64,000 nucleotides of DNA, taken from contig NZ_JAHKKG010000007.1 in the NCBI RefSeq assembly GCF_018829635.1, positions 186,001 through 250,000 on the forward strand, read 5' to 3'. Shown here one piece after another: positions 32,256-41,521 of this stretch. Both the position numbers and the translations under genes were made by a program. Within the stretch, counting starts at the first letter, position 1, and every line of letters starts with the position of its first letter. Under the pieces are notes generated by a model. That model searched no databases and was not told where the DNA came from. It saw only the letters and a list, made by a program, of their open reading frames with translations. This DNA comes from Paractinoplanes bogorensis (lineage in GTDB: Bacteria > Actinomycetota > Actinomycetes > Mycobacteriales > Micromonosporaceae).

Positions 32256-33445
32256 CCGAGCCCGTCGAGCACCTGCTGCGTGAGCTCGCGCCGCAGGTGC
32301 TCGGCGCCCTCGTCCGGCGGTACGGACAGTTCGACGCGGCCGAGGACGCGACCCAGGAGGCCCTGCTCGCCGCCGCGGTGCAGTGGCCGCGTGAGGGCGT
32401 ACCGGAAAATCCTCGCTCGTGGCTGGTCTCGGTGGGGGCCCGGCGGCTGGTCGACGAGTTCCGCAGCGACAGCGCCCGGCGCCGGCGCGAGAGCACGATG
32501 GCGCGCGCCGAAATAGCGCCGGAAACACCGGAGGCGAGTGACGACACGCTCGACCTGCTGTTTCTGTGCGCACACCCGGCCCTCTCGCCGCCGTCGCAGC
32601 TGGCGCTCACCCTGCGGGCGGTCGGCGGTCTCACCACGGCCGAGATCGCCGCGGCGTTCCTGGTGCCCGAGTCGACCATGGCGCAGCGGATCAGCCGGGC
32701 CAAGCAGGCGATCCGGCGCAGCGGGCAGGAGTTTCCGCCACCGCAGGGCGGCGAGCGGCTGGGGGTCGTACGGCAAACTCTGTATTTGATCTTCAATGAG
32801 GGTTACACCGCGAGTGGCGGGCCCGAGCTGCAGCGGGCCGAGCTGACCGGTGAGGCGATCCGGCTGGCGCGCATGCTGCACGGACTGCTGCCGGGCGATC
32901 ACGAGACGGCCGGGTTGCTGGCGCTGATGCTGCTCACCGACGCCCGGCGGTCCGCGCGCACCACCGCCGAGGGGGAGCTGGTGCCGCTTGACCGGCAGGA
33001 CCGTTCGCTCTGGAGCAAGGAACGGATCACCGAGGGCGTGGCGCTGGTGTCGTCGGTGCTCGGCCGTGGCCCGATCGGTCCCTACCAGGTGCAGGCCGCG
33101 ATCGCCGCGCTGCACGACGAGGCCGCCTCGGACGCCGAGACCGACTGGCCGCAGATCCTGGCCCTCTACGAGGTGCTCGAACGGATCACCCCGGGCCCGA
33201 TCGTCACCCTCAACAGGGCGGTCGCGGTCGCCCGGACCCACGGGCCGCTCGCCGGCCTGGCCGTGGTGGGCGATGTCGACCTCGCCGGCCACCACCGGCT
33301 GGCGGCCGTGCGGGCCCACCTGCTCGAACAGGCCGGATTCGCCGCGGAGGCCCGGCGCGAGTTCCTGGCCGCGGCCCGGATGACGACCAGCGCCCCGGAA
33401 CAGCGGTATTTAACAAAGAGGGCGCTTACATTGCCCGAACACTGA
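32252..33445 (+). CDS. ECF42-type RNA polymerase sigma factor with C-terminal helical extension
   Basis: The protein has 397 residues. Region 2 is YGQFDAAEDATQEALLAAAVQW with NPRSWLVSVGARRLVDEFR. Region 4 is LTTAEIAAAFLVPESTMAQR followed by ISRAKQAIR. A roughly 200-residue C-terminal TPR-like extension follows (YLIFNEGYTASGG, LLALMLLTDARR, GPYQVQAAIAALHDEA, LNRAVAVA), as in ECF42/DUF6596 proteins, where it is needed for activity. No anti-sigma gene is adjacent, as usual for this group. It is translationally coupled to the DGPF gene. The signal is unknown. Confidence 0.9.
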   Translation: MTEPVEHLLRELAPQVLGALVRRYGQFDAAEDATQEALLAAAVQWPREGVPENPRSWLVSVGARRLVDEFRSDSARRRRESTMARAEIAPETPEASDDTLDLLFLCAHPALSPPSQLALTLRAVGGLTTAEIAAAFLVPESTMAQRISRAKQAIRRSGQEFPPPQGGERLGVVRQTLYLIFNEGYTASGGPELQRAELTGEAIRLARMLHGLLPGDHETAGLLALMLLTDARRSARTTAEGELVPLDRQDRSLWSKERITEGVALVSSVLGRGPIGPYQVQAAIAALHDEAASDAETDWPQILALYEVLERITPGPIVTLNRAVAVARTHGPLAGLAVVGDVDLAGHHRLAAVRAHLLEQAGFAAEARREFLAAARMTTSAPEQRYLTKRALTLPEH

Positions 33446-33474
33446 GGGCGCAGCCGGGACGGCATGATAGTTCG

Positions 33475-34158
33475 GTGACCGAAGCCAAGGGCCTCGTACT
33501 GGTGGTCGAGGATGAGCGCCCGATCGCCGACCTGGTGCGCCTCTATCTGAGCCGCGACGGCTTCGGCGTGCACGTCGAGCACGACGGCACGGCCGGGCTG
33601 GCCGCCGCGCGCCGGATGCGCCCGGTCGCCTGCATCCTCGACATCGCGCTGCCCGGCCTCGAGGGCACCGAGATCGTCAAGCGGATGCGTGCGGAGGGTG
33701 ACTGGACGCCGGTCATCCTGCTCACCGCGCGTGACGACGAGATCGACCGGATCCTCGGGCTTGAGCTCGGCGCCGACGACTACGTGACCAAGCCGTTCAG
33801 CCCGCGCGAGCTGGTCACCCGGGTGCGGGCCCTGCTGCGCCGGGCCGGCGGTCCGCCCGACGGCGGGGTGGTGCGGACCCTGGGTCCCGTACGCCTCGAC
33901 CCGGCGCGCCGCGAAGCCACCGTCGACGGCGTCCCGCTCACCCTGACCCCGACCGAGTTCGACCTGCTGCAGCACCTGCTCGCTCGTCCGGGCCGGGTCT
34001 TCACGCGGGAGGAGCTGCTGTCCGGTGTCTGGGGGTACGCCCCGGCGGCCGGCACCCGCACGGTCGACGTGCACGTGGCCCAGGTCCGGGCCAAGCTGGG
34101 CGACGCCGCGGCGCTGATCCGCACGGTCCGTGGCGTCGGATACACCGCGGATGCGTAA
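33475..34158 (+). CDS. OmpR/PhoB-family response regulator
   Basis: The protein has 227 residues from GTG 33475. The receiver domain has acidic residues VVEDERP, phospho-acceptor D56 in CILDIALPG, T84 and K106 in DDYVTKPFSP. The C-terminal winged helix contains LTPTEFDLLQHLLARPGRVF and RTVDVHVAQVRAKL. It starts 29 nt after the sigma gene and overlaps the kinase start by 8 nt. Confidence 0.94.
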   Translation: MTEAKGLVLVVEDERPIADLVRLYLSRDGFGVHVEHDGTAGLAAARRMRPVACILDIALPGLEGTEIVKRMRAEGDWTPVILLTARDDEIDRILGLELGADDYVTKPFSPRELVTRVRALLRRAGGPPDGGVVRTLGPVRLDPARREATVDGVPLTLTPTEFDLLQHLLARPGRVFTREELLSGVWGYAPAAGTRTVDVHVAQVRAKLGDAAALIRTVRGVGYTADA

Positions 34159-35500
34159 GACCCTCACCGGCCAGGTCGTGCTGGTCACCGTGGCCACCGC
34201 GGTCGTGTCGGTGCTGATCACCGCAGCCGTGGCCATCCCGGTCTCGATCCGCTCGATCAACACCCAGCTGCGGGCCGAGCTGCAGGAGAAGAGCGCCATC
34301 GCCGTCGAGCTGCTGGCCACCGAGCGGCCGGCCGCCCGTGAGCGCATCGTGCAGTCGCTGCGCCGCGACGGCATCGACGTCTACCTGATCCGGCGCGGGG
34401 CGGTCGACAAGGCCGGTCTGCCCGATCGGATCGTGCGACAGGTCGCCGGTGGCACGCTGGTCGACGCCCGGGCCCAGGTCGACGGCCGGATGTCGTTCGT
34501 GGCCGGGCGTCCGCTCTCCGGAGTGAACAGTGGGGTGGTGCTCAGCAAAGAGGTGGCGTCGGGCATAGCCGCACGAGTCTTGAGCACCGTGTGGATCGCC
34601 CTTCTCGCCGGCCTGATCGGCGGGATCCTGGCCGGTGCGCTGCTGGCCCGCTTCATCGCCCGTCCGATCCGGCGCGCGGCCGGTGCCGCCGCCCGGCTGT
34701 CGGCGGGGGACCGGTCGGTGCGGATCGCCCGCAGCGGCCCGGCCGAGGCGGCCGAGCTCGCCGACGCGGTCAACCAGCTGGCCAGCGCGTTGCAGGTGAG
34801 CGAGGGGCGGGAGCGCGAGTTCCTGCTGTCGGTCTCGCACGAACTGCGGACGCCGCTGGCCACCCTGCGCGGCTACGCCGAGGCGCTGGCCGACGGCGTG
34901 GTCGGCCCGGACGGCGCCGAGAAGGCCGGCGCGACCATGCTGGCCGAGGCCGAGCGCCTGGAACGGCTCGTCTCCGACCTGCTCGTGCTGTCCCGGCTCG
35001 AGGCGGCCGACCTGCCGATCGACGTCGTCCCGGTCGACCTGGTCGAGCTGGTCGGCGCGGCCGGGGAGGCCTGGACCGCCCGCTGCGGCACCGACGGCCC
35101 GGTGCTGCGGGTCGAACTGCCGGACCACCCGGTGGTCGTCCACACCGATCCGGGCCGGATCCGTCAGGTGATCGACGGCCTGTGCGAGAACGCGCTCCGG
35201 GTCGTTCCGGCCGGTCAGCCGTTGATCCTGGCGGTACGGGGAAACACGATCGAGATCCGCGACGGCGGTCCCGGCTTCACCGACGACGACCTCGCCGTGG
35301 CGTTCGACCGGGGTGCCCTCAACCACCGCTACCGGGGGATCCGCAAGGTGGGCAGCGGGCTCGGACTGGCCCTGGCCGCTCGCCTGGTGACCCGGCTCGG
35401 CGGCCGGATCACCGCCGGTCACGCCCCGGAGGGCGGAGCGATGTTCACCGTGGAAATGCCCCCGGCGGGCTTCACTGCAGGAATGCCCCGAGCGGGCTGA
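34151..35500 (+). CDS. Sensor histidine kinase, partner of the OmpR-type regulator
   Basis: The start at ATG 34151 lies within the regulator's last codons; 449 residues. One membrane span at 8-32, an extracellular segment of about 110 residues, a second span at about 146-168, and a HAMP linker. The HisKA motif is FLLSVSHELRTPLATLRG (H230). The ATPase domain has DGGPGF and GSGLGLALAA; the N box reads LCENALRV. It is a classical single-sensor-domain kinase. The 3' end overlaps the convergent DUF5995 gene by 29 bp. Confidence 0.92.
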   Translation: MRKTLTGQVVLVTVATAVVSVLITAAVAIPVSIRSINTQLRAELQEKSAIAVELLATERPAARERIVQSLRRDGIDVYLIRRGAVDKAGLPDRIVRQVAGGTLVDARAQVDGRMSFVAGRPLSGVNSGVVLSKEVASGIAARVLSTVWIALLAGLIGGILAGALLARFIARPIRRAAGAAARLSAGDRSVRIARSGPAEAAELADAVNQLASALQVSEGREREFLLSVSHELRTPLATLRGYAEALADGVVGPDGAEKAGATMLAEAERLERLVSDLLVLSRLEAADLPIDVVPVDLVELVGAAGEAWTARCGTDGPVLRVELPDHPVVVHTDPGRIRQVIDGLCENALRVVPAGQPLILAVRGNTIEIRDGGPGFTDDDLAVAFDRGALNHRYRGIRKVGSGLGLALAARLVTRLGGRITAGHAPEGGAMFTVEMPPAGFTAGMPRAG

Positions 35501-36248
35501 GCAGCAGCTTGTTGACGCCGGCGGCGGTGTTGTCGAGGGCGGTGCGTTCGCGGTCGGTGGCCATCATGTCGTGCCGGAAGCCCCACAACTTCTGCGCGTT
35601 CCGCCAGGCCACGTTGCGGGTGTATTCGACCGCCTCGCCCTGCCACCAGTCGTCCAGACAGCCGTTCATCATGTCGATCAGCAGCTGCCACTTCTCCAGG
35701 TAGCCGCGGCGCAGCCCGGGGATCGACTCGGCGAAGATCTCGTTGATCTGCAGGTAGTCGTGGTGCTGCTCGCTGTCGTCGACCGGGTCGCGGCCCAGGT
35801 GGTCGAACGTGGTCACCAGCGCGAACGGCAGGTCGAAGTTGATGTGCGCGTTGACCCCGGCGCAGGCCGACGGCAGCGGCCGGCAGTCCGGCCCCGGGAT
35901 GCGCTGGAACAGGCTGACCCACACCTGCGGGCAGCGCGGGCTTGACCCCGGGCCGGCCCAGGCCCGCAGCGCGTCGAAGTAGCGGGCGGCGAACTCCACG
36001 TCCAGCCGCGACAGGAACGCCGGGTCCTTGAACTGGCCGGCGTACAGGCGGTCGAGCACACCCTCGGTGATCGTCAGGTAGAGCTTGTTGAAATCACAGA
36101 GCGGGTTCTCGCCCAGCAGCGGGGGCACCCGGGTCAGGATCGCCTGCAGCTCGCGGAGCTGCTCGACCACGCCGGGGACGTCGTCGGGGTGGTTGCTCAG
36201 GAGATCCGTCATCTCCTGGTGCGCCGGTCCCCAGACCGACTGGTTCAT
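35472..36248 (-). CDS. DUF5995 family protein
   Basis: The protein has 258 residues with GGAGGAG before the ATG. Conserved-looking segments are CDFNKLYLTITEGVLDRL, GVNAHINFDLPFALV, ENPLCDF and WRNAQKLWGFRHDM. His and Asp residues in AHINFDL and HHDYLQINE could be a metal site, but no function is established for the family. It is predicted cytoplasmic and largely helical. Its end runs 29 bp into the kinase gene on the opposite strand. Confidence 0.78.
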   Translation of the reverse strand: MNQSVWGPAHQEMTDLLSNHPDDVPGVVEQLRELQAILTRVPPLLGENPLCDFNKLYLTITEGVLDRLYAGQFKDPAFLSRLDVEFAARYFDALRAWAGPGSSPRCPQVWVSLFQRIPGPDCRPLPSACAGVNAHINFDLPFALVTTFDHLGRDPVDDSEQHHDYLQINEIFAESIPGLRRGYLEKWQLLIDMMNGCLDDWWQGEAVEYTRNVAWRNAQKLWGFRHDMMATDRERTALDNTAAGVNKLLLSPLGAFLQ

Positions 36249-36284
36249 GGGTTCTCCTCCACAACAAAAGGCGGAGGGCCCCCT

Positions 36285-36320
36285 AGCACCGCCCGGCGGC
36301 GGTGGCCGCCGGGCGGTGCT
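36285..36320 (-). terminator. Perfect 16-bp hairpin after the LAL regulator gene
   Basis: AGCACCGCCCGGCGGC (36285-36300) and GCCGCCGGGCGGTGCT (36305-36320) form an unbroken stem with a GGTG loop. It lies 87 bp beyond the stop of the leftward LAL gene and before the DUF5995 start, so it separates their transcripts. Confidence 0.7.
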
Positions 36321-36406
36321 CCCCCGTGGCCACAGACTTCCAAAGGCGGCCTACGTAGGGATCGGTAGTTATACGTACGTGGGCGCGCCCGAAGATAACG
36401 AAAAGG

Positions 36407-39238
36407 TCACGCCGCGGTGAGATAGACCCGGCTTGCCTGTACGCGGGTGCGCACCTGGAGCTTGTCGAAGATGTGCCCGACGTGGACGCCGACCGTCCGC
36501 TCGCTGATGAACAGCTGCTCGCCGATCTCGCGGTTGGTCAGGCCCTCGGCCACCGCGGCCAGCACCTCGCGCTCGCGCACGGTCAGCAGGCCCAGCTCGT
36601 CGGTCTCGGCCGGACCGGGCGCGGGCATCGGCACGGTCGGCAGGTCGTCGGCCAGGGCCACCCGGTGCCGCTGGGCCACCGAGACGATCTCGTCGGCGAA
36701 CGGACGGGCGCCCATCGCGGTCGCCGTCGCGTACGCCTCCCGCAATGCCTCGGTCGCCGCGGCCCGCCGCGCCCGGCGTTGCAGACCGGCCTCGGCCTGC
36801 CGCAACCTCGAGTACGCGGCCGGGTAGGGCTGGCGGCGCAGGTCCCATGCCTGCGCGGCCCGGGCCCACAGCGTCGGGTCGTGCTGCCCCTCGGCCCGGC
36901 TGAGCTCGGCCGCGCACAGGTCGAGATAGGCGTCGATCGTGGCCCGCACCGGCGCCGCCGCGTTGCCGGCCCCGGCCGCCATCCGCTCGACCGCGGTGGT
37001 GAGCCGCCGCAACGCGACCGGGTCGACCGGCTGGCCGGCCGCGTGCGCCTCGGCCTCGGCCCGCAGACCGTGCCAGGCCAGCACCCCGATCAGCACCAGG
37101 TCGTCGGAGCGGGTCTCGGTGAGCCCGCGCTGCACCGCGGCCCGCGCGTCGGCGTGCCGGGCCTGCCACATCGCCAGCCCGGCCCGCAGCGTCAGCATCG
37201 GCAGCACGTGCCGGGCCCCGCCGCCGGCCAACAGGGTGGCCACCGCGTCGAGATCACGGTGGGCGGCGTCGACGTCGCCGAACCCGACCCACAACTGGCA
37301 GCGCGAGAGCAGCAGCTCGACCGCGTCGGCGCCGGACGGCCGGTGCCGCATCGCGATGTCGAGCACCGAGTCGGCCTCGGACCACTGCCCGACCCGGAAC
37401 AGGCCCTTGGCCGCGATCGCCAGCAGACGGGTCTGATAGGTGCGGCCGGCCCCGAGCGAGGCCAGCCGTTCGGCACCGCGGCGGGCGACCAGCACCCCCT
37501 CCTCGATGCTGTTCAGCGGCCCGATCAGCAGCTCGGCCAGGTGCAGGTAGGCCACGCCGAGCTCGTCCGGGTGCCCGCTGCGCTCGGCGATCTCGACCGC
37601 GTGCCGGATCACGGCCAGACCGGCGTCGGGATCCTCGCGGAACGCCGCGCTGAAACCCAGCGCGGCCGACGCCCGGACCAGGTCGGCCGTGGAGCCGTTG
37701 ACCTCGGCCATTTCGAGGGCCTCTTGGGCGCGGGCGTTGGCGTCGGCGTAGCGGCCCAGGTGCAGCAGCAACTCGGCCAGGAACGCGGCCGCCGACGCCC
37801 GTTGCCGCGGCGAGCAGTCGGGTGCGTCGAGGGCACGGGCGTACTCGGCCTCGGCGTGCGCCGTCCGGCCGGCCGCGGCCAGATAACGCGCGCGGCGAAG
37901 GTGCAGGTCGCACCGGTTGGGCGCGTCGGCCCGCAGGGCCAGCTCGTCGAGCCGGGACAGGGCCCGCTGATGCTCGCCGCACTGGTGGGCCGACTCGGCC
38001 GCGTGGGCCAGCAGTTCGGTGCGCTCCGGGGCGGCCTCGGTGGTCAGCTCCAACGCCGACGACCAGTAGCGATGCGCCTCGGTGAAACCGTAGAGCTCTT
38101 CGGCCGACCGGGCCGCGGCGACCATCGACGGCAGCGCCCGGGCCGGCTCGCCCGCCTGCTGCCAGTGGTGGGCCAGCCGGGCGTGACCGGGCGCGGCCTC
38201 ACCCTCCTCGAGTGCCTCGGCATACCGCCGGTGCAGGGCCGCGGCCTCGGCCGGCAGCACCTCGGCGGCGAGCACCTCGGCGACCAGGCGGTGCCGCAGC
38301 CGGTAACCGTCGGAGTCGCTGGCCACGAACCGGTGCGCGACCGCGGCCCGGACCGCCTCGATCAGCTCGGCCTCGGGCACCGGCACGACCCGGGCCAGCA
38401 CGGCGTGCTCGACCGGCTCGACGCCGGCCGCGATCGCGTGCACCACGGCGTGCGCCGTCGGGGGCAGCTCGTCGACCCGGGACAGGAAGATCTCACGCAG
38501 CGTGTCGGACAGCTCGACCCGGCCGTCGCGCAGGTCACGGGCCAGTTCCTCGGCCACGAACGGGTTGCCGCCGCTGCGCTTGTAGACCCGGTCGGCGTCC
38601 TCCGGCTCGACCGTGCCGCCGGCGATCGCGGTCACCAGCTCGACCGTCTGGTCACGGTCGAGCGGGGCGAGGTCGACCACCCGTACGGACCGCAGCCGCC
38701 GCAGCTCGGCCAGCACCTTGCGCAGCGGGTGCGCGCCCTGGAGGGCCTCGGCCCGGACGGCGGCCAGCACCGCGATGCGGACGTCACCCAGCCCGGCCAG
38801 CAGATAGAGCAGCAGTTGACGGGTACTGCGATCGGCCCACTGCAGATCGTCGAGCACCAGCAGCAGGCGCCGCTCACCGGCCACCTTGTGCAGCTCGCGG
38901 GAGACCCGGTCGAGCAGGTCGGCGGCATCGCTGGCCACGGCCGGGCCACTGTGGCCGGAATGCCGCAGGGCCTGCAGCACCGGGTGCAGCGGGGAGGCGT
39001 CACCGATGTCGAGGCAGGTGCCGGACAGCACGGAGAAACCTGCGTCGCGCATCGCCCGGGCGGTCTCGCGCAGCAGCCGGCTCTTGCCGACTCCGCTCTC
39101 CCCGGTGACGAACACCGCGGAGTTACCACCAGGGCCCGCATCACGCAGGTCGGACAGGACCTGGGTCAGCAGGTCGGCGCGCCCGACCAGCGGCCCGTCC
39201 TCCTCCTCGCCGGCCATGGTGGTCACCCTAGTGCCCAT
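36407..39238 (-). CDS. LAL-family LuxR regulator (AAA-TPR-HTH)
   Basis: The protein has 943 residues. Walker A is FVTGESGVGKSRLLRE (about 43-58) and Walker B-like RRLLLVLDDLQWADRSTRQL. A long helical TPR-like central region follows (about 350-850). The C-terminal LuxR HTH is LTVREREVLAAVAEGLTNRE and on through ISERTVGVHVGHIFDKL. Such large ATP-binding regulators activate secondary-metabolite or catabolic genes. It is divergent from a stand-alone class III cyclase gene (39398) across 159 bp. In many related proteins that domain is fused to the N-terminus. The target is unknown. Confidence 0.9.
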   Translation of the reverse strand: MGTRVTTMAGEEEDGPLVGRADLLTQVLSDLRDAGPGGNSAVFVTGESGVGKSRLLRETARAMRDAGFSVLSGTCLDIGDASPLHPVLQALRHSGHSGPAVASDAADLLDRVSRELHKVAGERRLLLVLDDLQWADRSTRQLLLYLLAGLGDVRIAVLAAVRAEALQGAHPLRKVLAELRRLRSVRVVDLAPLDRDQTVELVTAIAGGTVEPEDADRVYKRSGGNPFVAEELARDLRDGRVELSDTLREIFLSRVDELPPTAHAVVHAIAAGVEPVEHAVLARVVPVPEAELIEAVRAAVAHRFVASDSDGYRLRHRLVAEVLAAEVLPAEAAALHRRYAEALEEGEAAPGHARLAHHWQQAGEPARALPSMVAAARSAEELYGFTEAHRYWSSALELTTEAAPERTELLAHAAESAHQCGEHQRALSRLDELALRADAPNRCDLHLRRARYLAAAGRTAHAEAEYARALDAPDCSPRQRASAAAFLAELLLHLGRYADANARAQEALEMAEVNGSTADLVRASAALGFSAAFREDPDAGLAVIRHAVEIAERSGHPDELGVAYLHLAELLIGPLNSIEEGVLVARRGAERLASLGAGRTYQTRLLAIAAKGLFRVGQWSEADSVLDIAMRHRPSGADAVELLLSRCQLWVGFGDVDAAHRDLDAVATLLAGGGARHVLPMLTLRAGLAMWQARHADARAAVQRGLTETRSDDLVLIGVLAWHGLRAEAEAHAAGQPVDPVALRRLTTAVERMAAGAGNAAAPVRATIDAYLDLCAAELSRAEGQHDPTLWARAAQAWDLRRQPYPAAYSRLRQAEAGLQRRARRAAATEALREAYATATAMGARPFADEIVSVAQRHRVALADDLPTVPMPAPGPAETDELGLLTVREREVLAAVAEGLTNREIGEQLFISERTVGVHVGHIFDKLQVRTRVQASRVYLTAA

Positions 39239-39397
39239 CGACCTGGAACCATCTCGGCGGTTCGGTCGGTTCTACGTCACACGAGACGCCGAACGGTTTC
39301 TTCTGTCGGAGATACGTCGTTCTGCGGATCCGGTAGTGGACTGCGCCTGACACCGTTCTTCCCGGGGCAAGAACGTGAACTGGGGGAGCGTGAAGAC
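39239..39397. promoter_or_regulatory. Divergent control region between LAL regulator and cyclase
   Basis: 159 bp with outward genes on both sides. GGGGGAG precedes the cyclase start. No convincing -35/-10 pair or operator was found. Confidence 0.35.
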
Positions 39398-40033
39398 ATG
39401 ACCGCAATCGCTATGGCGGAGCAGGAGCGGCGTCAGACCGTCACCGTCCTCTTCATCGACATCGTGGGCTACACCTCGCTGGTCGACGAACTGGACTGCG
39501 CGGAGGTCCGCGCCCTGCAGCGCGACTACTTCGGAACTGTGACCGAGGCGGTCCGCGCGGGCGGCGGAGTGGTGGAGAAATACGTCGGAGACGCGGTGAT
39601 GGCGGTGTTCGGCACCGGTCCCGCGGGCTTCGGCGCGGAAGCGGCCGCCTCGGCGGTCCGGGTGGGCCTGTCGGCCCAGGAGGCGTTGAGGGGGCAACTC
39701 CTGGCCGGCAGGCACGCTGTCCGTACGAGGGTCGGCCTCGCGACCGGCGACGTGATCGTCGACATCGAGGCGGCCCGCGACTTCGGGCACGGCATGATCA
39801 GCGGCAGCGTGGTCAACACCGCGTCGCGGCTGCAGTCCTACGCACCGCACGACACCGTGGTGGTGTGCCCGCAGACCCGATCGGCGGCGGGTGACCTGAT
39901 CGCGTTCCAAGAGCTTCCTCCCGTACGGGTTCCGGGCAAGCCACGCGCACTAGATCTGTACCGGGCCCTGGAGCCCTACCGGGTCGGCGCGGCCAAACGT
40001 CATCTGTACGCGGTCCCGGCGGCGGCAGCTTAG
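39398..40033 (+). CDS. Stand-alone class III adenylate/guanylate cyclase
   Basis: ATG 39398 with GGGGGAG upstream gives 211 residues, essentially only the catalytic domain. The metal-binding Asp residues are D21 (VLFIDIVGYTSLVDE) and D65 (VEKYVGDAVMAVFG). Lys61 is the adenine-type base-selecting residue. Asn140 and Arg144 lie in SGSVVNTASRLQSYAP. All residues needed for an active homodimer are present, so it probably makes cAMP. There is no membrane span or sensor domain. The divergent LAL gene suggests a joint signalling role. Confidence 0.88.
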   Translation: MTAIAMAEQERRQTVTVLFIDIVGYTSLVDELDCAEVRALQRDYFGTVTEAVRAGGGVVEKYVGDAVMAVFGTGPAGFGAEAAASAVRVGLSAQEALRGQLLAGRHAVRTRVGLATGDVIVDIEAARDFGHGMISGSVVNTASRLQSYAPHDTVVVCPQTRSAAGDLIAFQELPPVRVPGKPRALDLYRALEPYRVGAAKRHLYAVPAAAA

Positions 40034-40050
40034 GAGCGGCCCCCGACACG

Positions 40051-40070
40051 GGTACGTCAGCCGTTACCTC
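40051..40070 (-). other. Predicted guide (target-matching) segment of the TnpB-associated RNA
   Basis: These 20 bases lie just outside the predicted right end of the element (TCAA on the minus strand at 40074-40071). In IS605-type elements the omega-RNA runs through the right end, and the flanking genomic sequence becomes its guide. Read on the minus strand it begins GAGGTAACGG. Guide length is inferred from other TnpB systems. Confidence 0.35.
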
Positions 40071-40220
40071 TTGATGAGCATCTGGTAGGCAGTCCCGCCT
40101 TACGGTGGGACGGTCCCAGTCTGACCGACTAGTGTCGCGCCGGGTTCACGCTTCACAGCCACCTGCCCACGGACGCGGGTCTTCCAGTTGGCTCCACGTG
40201 CTGCCACCGGGCCACTCCCG
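40071..40220 (-). ncRNA. Predicted omega-RNA scaffold overlapping the tnpB 3' end
   Basis: TnpB nucleases use an RNA transcribed from the 3' end of their own gene through the right end of the element. Here GTCCCGCC (40092-40099) and GGTGGGAC (40104-40111) form a stem whose TTAC loop contains the tnpB stop codon. The element then ends at TCAA (40074-40071, minus strand). The 5' limit given is approximate. Assignment rests on position and this hairpin. Confidence 0.4.
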
Positions 40221-41440
40221 GCGGTGTCGAACTGTGCCGCAAGGGCGGCGAGGTTGAGTGCGGCGTTGCGGTCGCGGTCGATGACCAGGCCGCACGCCTG
40301 GCAGCGGTAGGTGCGCTCGTGCAGGGCGAGTTTGGTTTTCACCACGCCGCAGTCCGAGCAGGTTTTCGAAGACGGATACCACCGGTCGGCCACAAGAAGC
40401 CGTCCGCCGTTCCACGTGGTCTTGTAGGCCAGCTGCCGACGGATCTCGCCGAAGCCGGCATCGGCAATGTGCCGGGCCAGACGTCGGTTGGCGAGCATAC
40501 CGGTGACATTGAGATCTTCCACCACAATTGTGCCGTGCTCACGGGTCAGCCTGGTGGTGAGTTTGTGAAGGGCGTCGCGGCGTAGGTTGGCCACTCGGGC
40601 ATGGGTTCGGCCGAGCCGTACGGCGGCTCGTTGCCATCGGTTCGACGGACGGCGGCCGGTGTGACGGTCTGGGCCGGTCTTGCGTGACAGCGCCCGCCCG
40701 AGGACGCGGAGTTGTTTCTGGTTGGCGGCGAGGTGGCGGGGGTTGTCGACGAACTCACCGGTGGACAGCACCGCGAGGTGTTTGATCCCGACGTCGACTC
40801 CGACGACCGAGCCCGGTCGGGTCGGGCGCCGTTCGATGCGGTCGATGTCGACGGTGAAGGCGACGTGCCAGCGGCCGCCATCTCGCCTCACGGTCGCGGA
40901 CAGTATCCGGGCGGTGCCGGCTTCGAGACGGCGGGCCATTTTGCGGGCGGACTCGTGCAGTTTCAGCCGGCCCAGCCGCGGGAGCACGACGTGCATCCGG
41001 TCGGGCTCGACCCGGATCGCCCCAGTGGTGAAACGAATGCTGGGGGTAGTGCGGTGCCGGGATTTGAACCGCGGAAACCCGACTGTACGGCCGGCGCGCT
41101 CGCCCGATCGGGAGTCGGACCAGTTCTTCAGAGCGCGGGCGAGAGCGTCGAGGCCGGTGTTGAACGCTTCTTTGGACACCTCATTCCACCAAGGCGCGAC
41201 GGTAGGCTTCGCGACATTCCACGCCCTCCGTAATGCCGGCAGGGTCCAACCGATCGACAGGGTGAGCGCCTCGTCCGTCAGGCCGTAAGACCGTTCCGCA
41301 GTCCGCTGATTGAGCACTGTCTTGACCTGGGCCAGCGCCCAGTTGTGAGCGAACCGGGCCGCCCCGGCGTGCGCCATCACCGCCCGGGTTTGGGAACCGG
41401 TGAGATCAAGTGCGAACCGGTACGCCTGCCTCACCCGCAC
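40100..41440 (-). CDS. tnpB: TnpB, RNA-guided endonuclease of an IS605-type element
   Basis: A GTG at 41440 (or 41434), preceded by GGGAGGGGG, gives 446 residues starting just before the family N-terminus VRQAYRFALDLT. The open frame extends back to 41569 without support. The RuvC residues are intact: Asp in VVGVDVGIKHLAVLS (about residue 216), Glu in TIVVEDLNVTGM (about 308) and Asp in DRDRNAALNL (about 390). The zinc finger CSDCG...CQACG (about 361-383) lies in between. The protein is therefore predicted to be active. The stop codon lies in the right-end hairpin, as expected if the 3' end also encodes the guide RNA. Confidence 0.88.
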   Translation of the reverse strand: MRVRQAYRFALDLTGSQTRAVMAHAGAARFAHNWALAQVKTVLNQRTAERSYGLTDEALTLSIGWTLPALRRAWNVAKPTVAPWWNEVSKEAFNTGLDALARALKNWSDSRSGERAGRTVGFPRFKSRHRTTPSIRFTTGAIRVEPDRMHVVLPRLGRLKLHESARKMARRLEAGTARILSATVRRDGGRWHVAFTVDIDRIERRPTRPGSVVGVDVGIKHLAVLSTGEFVDNPRHLAANQKQLRVLGRALSRKTGPDRHTGRRPSNRWQRAAVRLGRTHARVANLRRDALHKLTTRLTREHGTIVVEDLNVTGMLANRRLARHIADAGFGEIRRQLAYKTTWNGGRLLVADRWYPSSKTCSDCGVVKTKLALHERTYRCQACGLVIDRDRNAALNLAALAAQFDTAGSGPVAARGANWKTRVRGQVAVKREPGATLVGQTGTVPP

Positions 41441-41521
41441 ATCCGCACCCCCTCCCACAACCGGGTCATGAGTATCGCGTCGCGGTACGACAGTTTCCCG
41501 CCGCTCGCGCGGGCCGACTAC

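Noticed and set aside
36473..39397. Very long open frame on the plus strand opposite the LAL regulator, running into the cyclase gene
   Set aside because: It is the reverse reading of a high-GC gene: Arg/Gly/His/Gln-rich, no domain motifs, no ribosome site. Only its last 211 codons, from ATG 39398, are a real gene.
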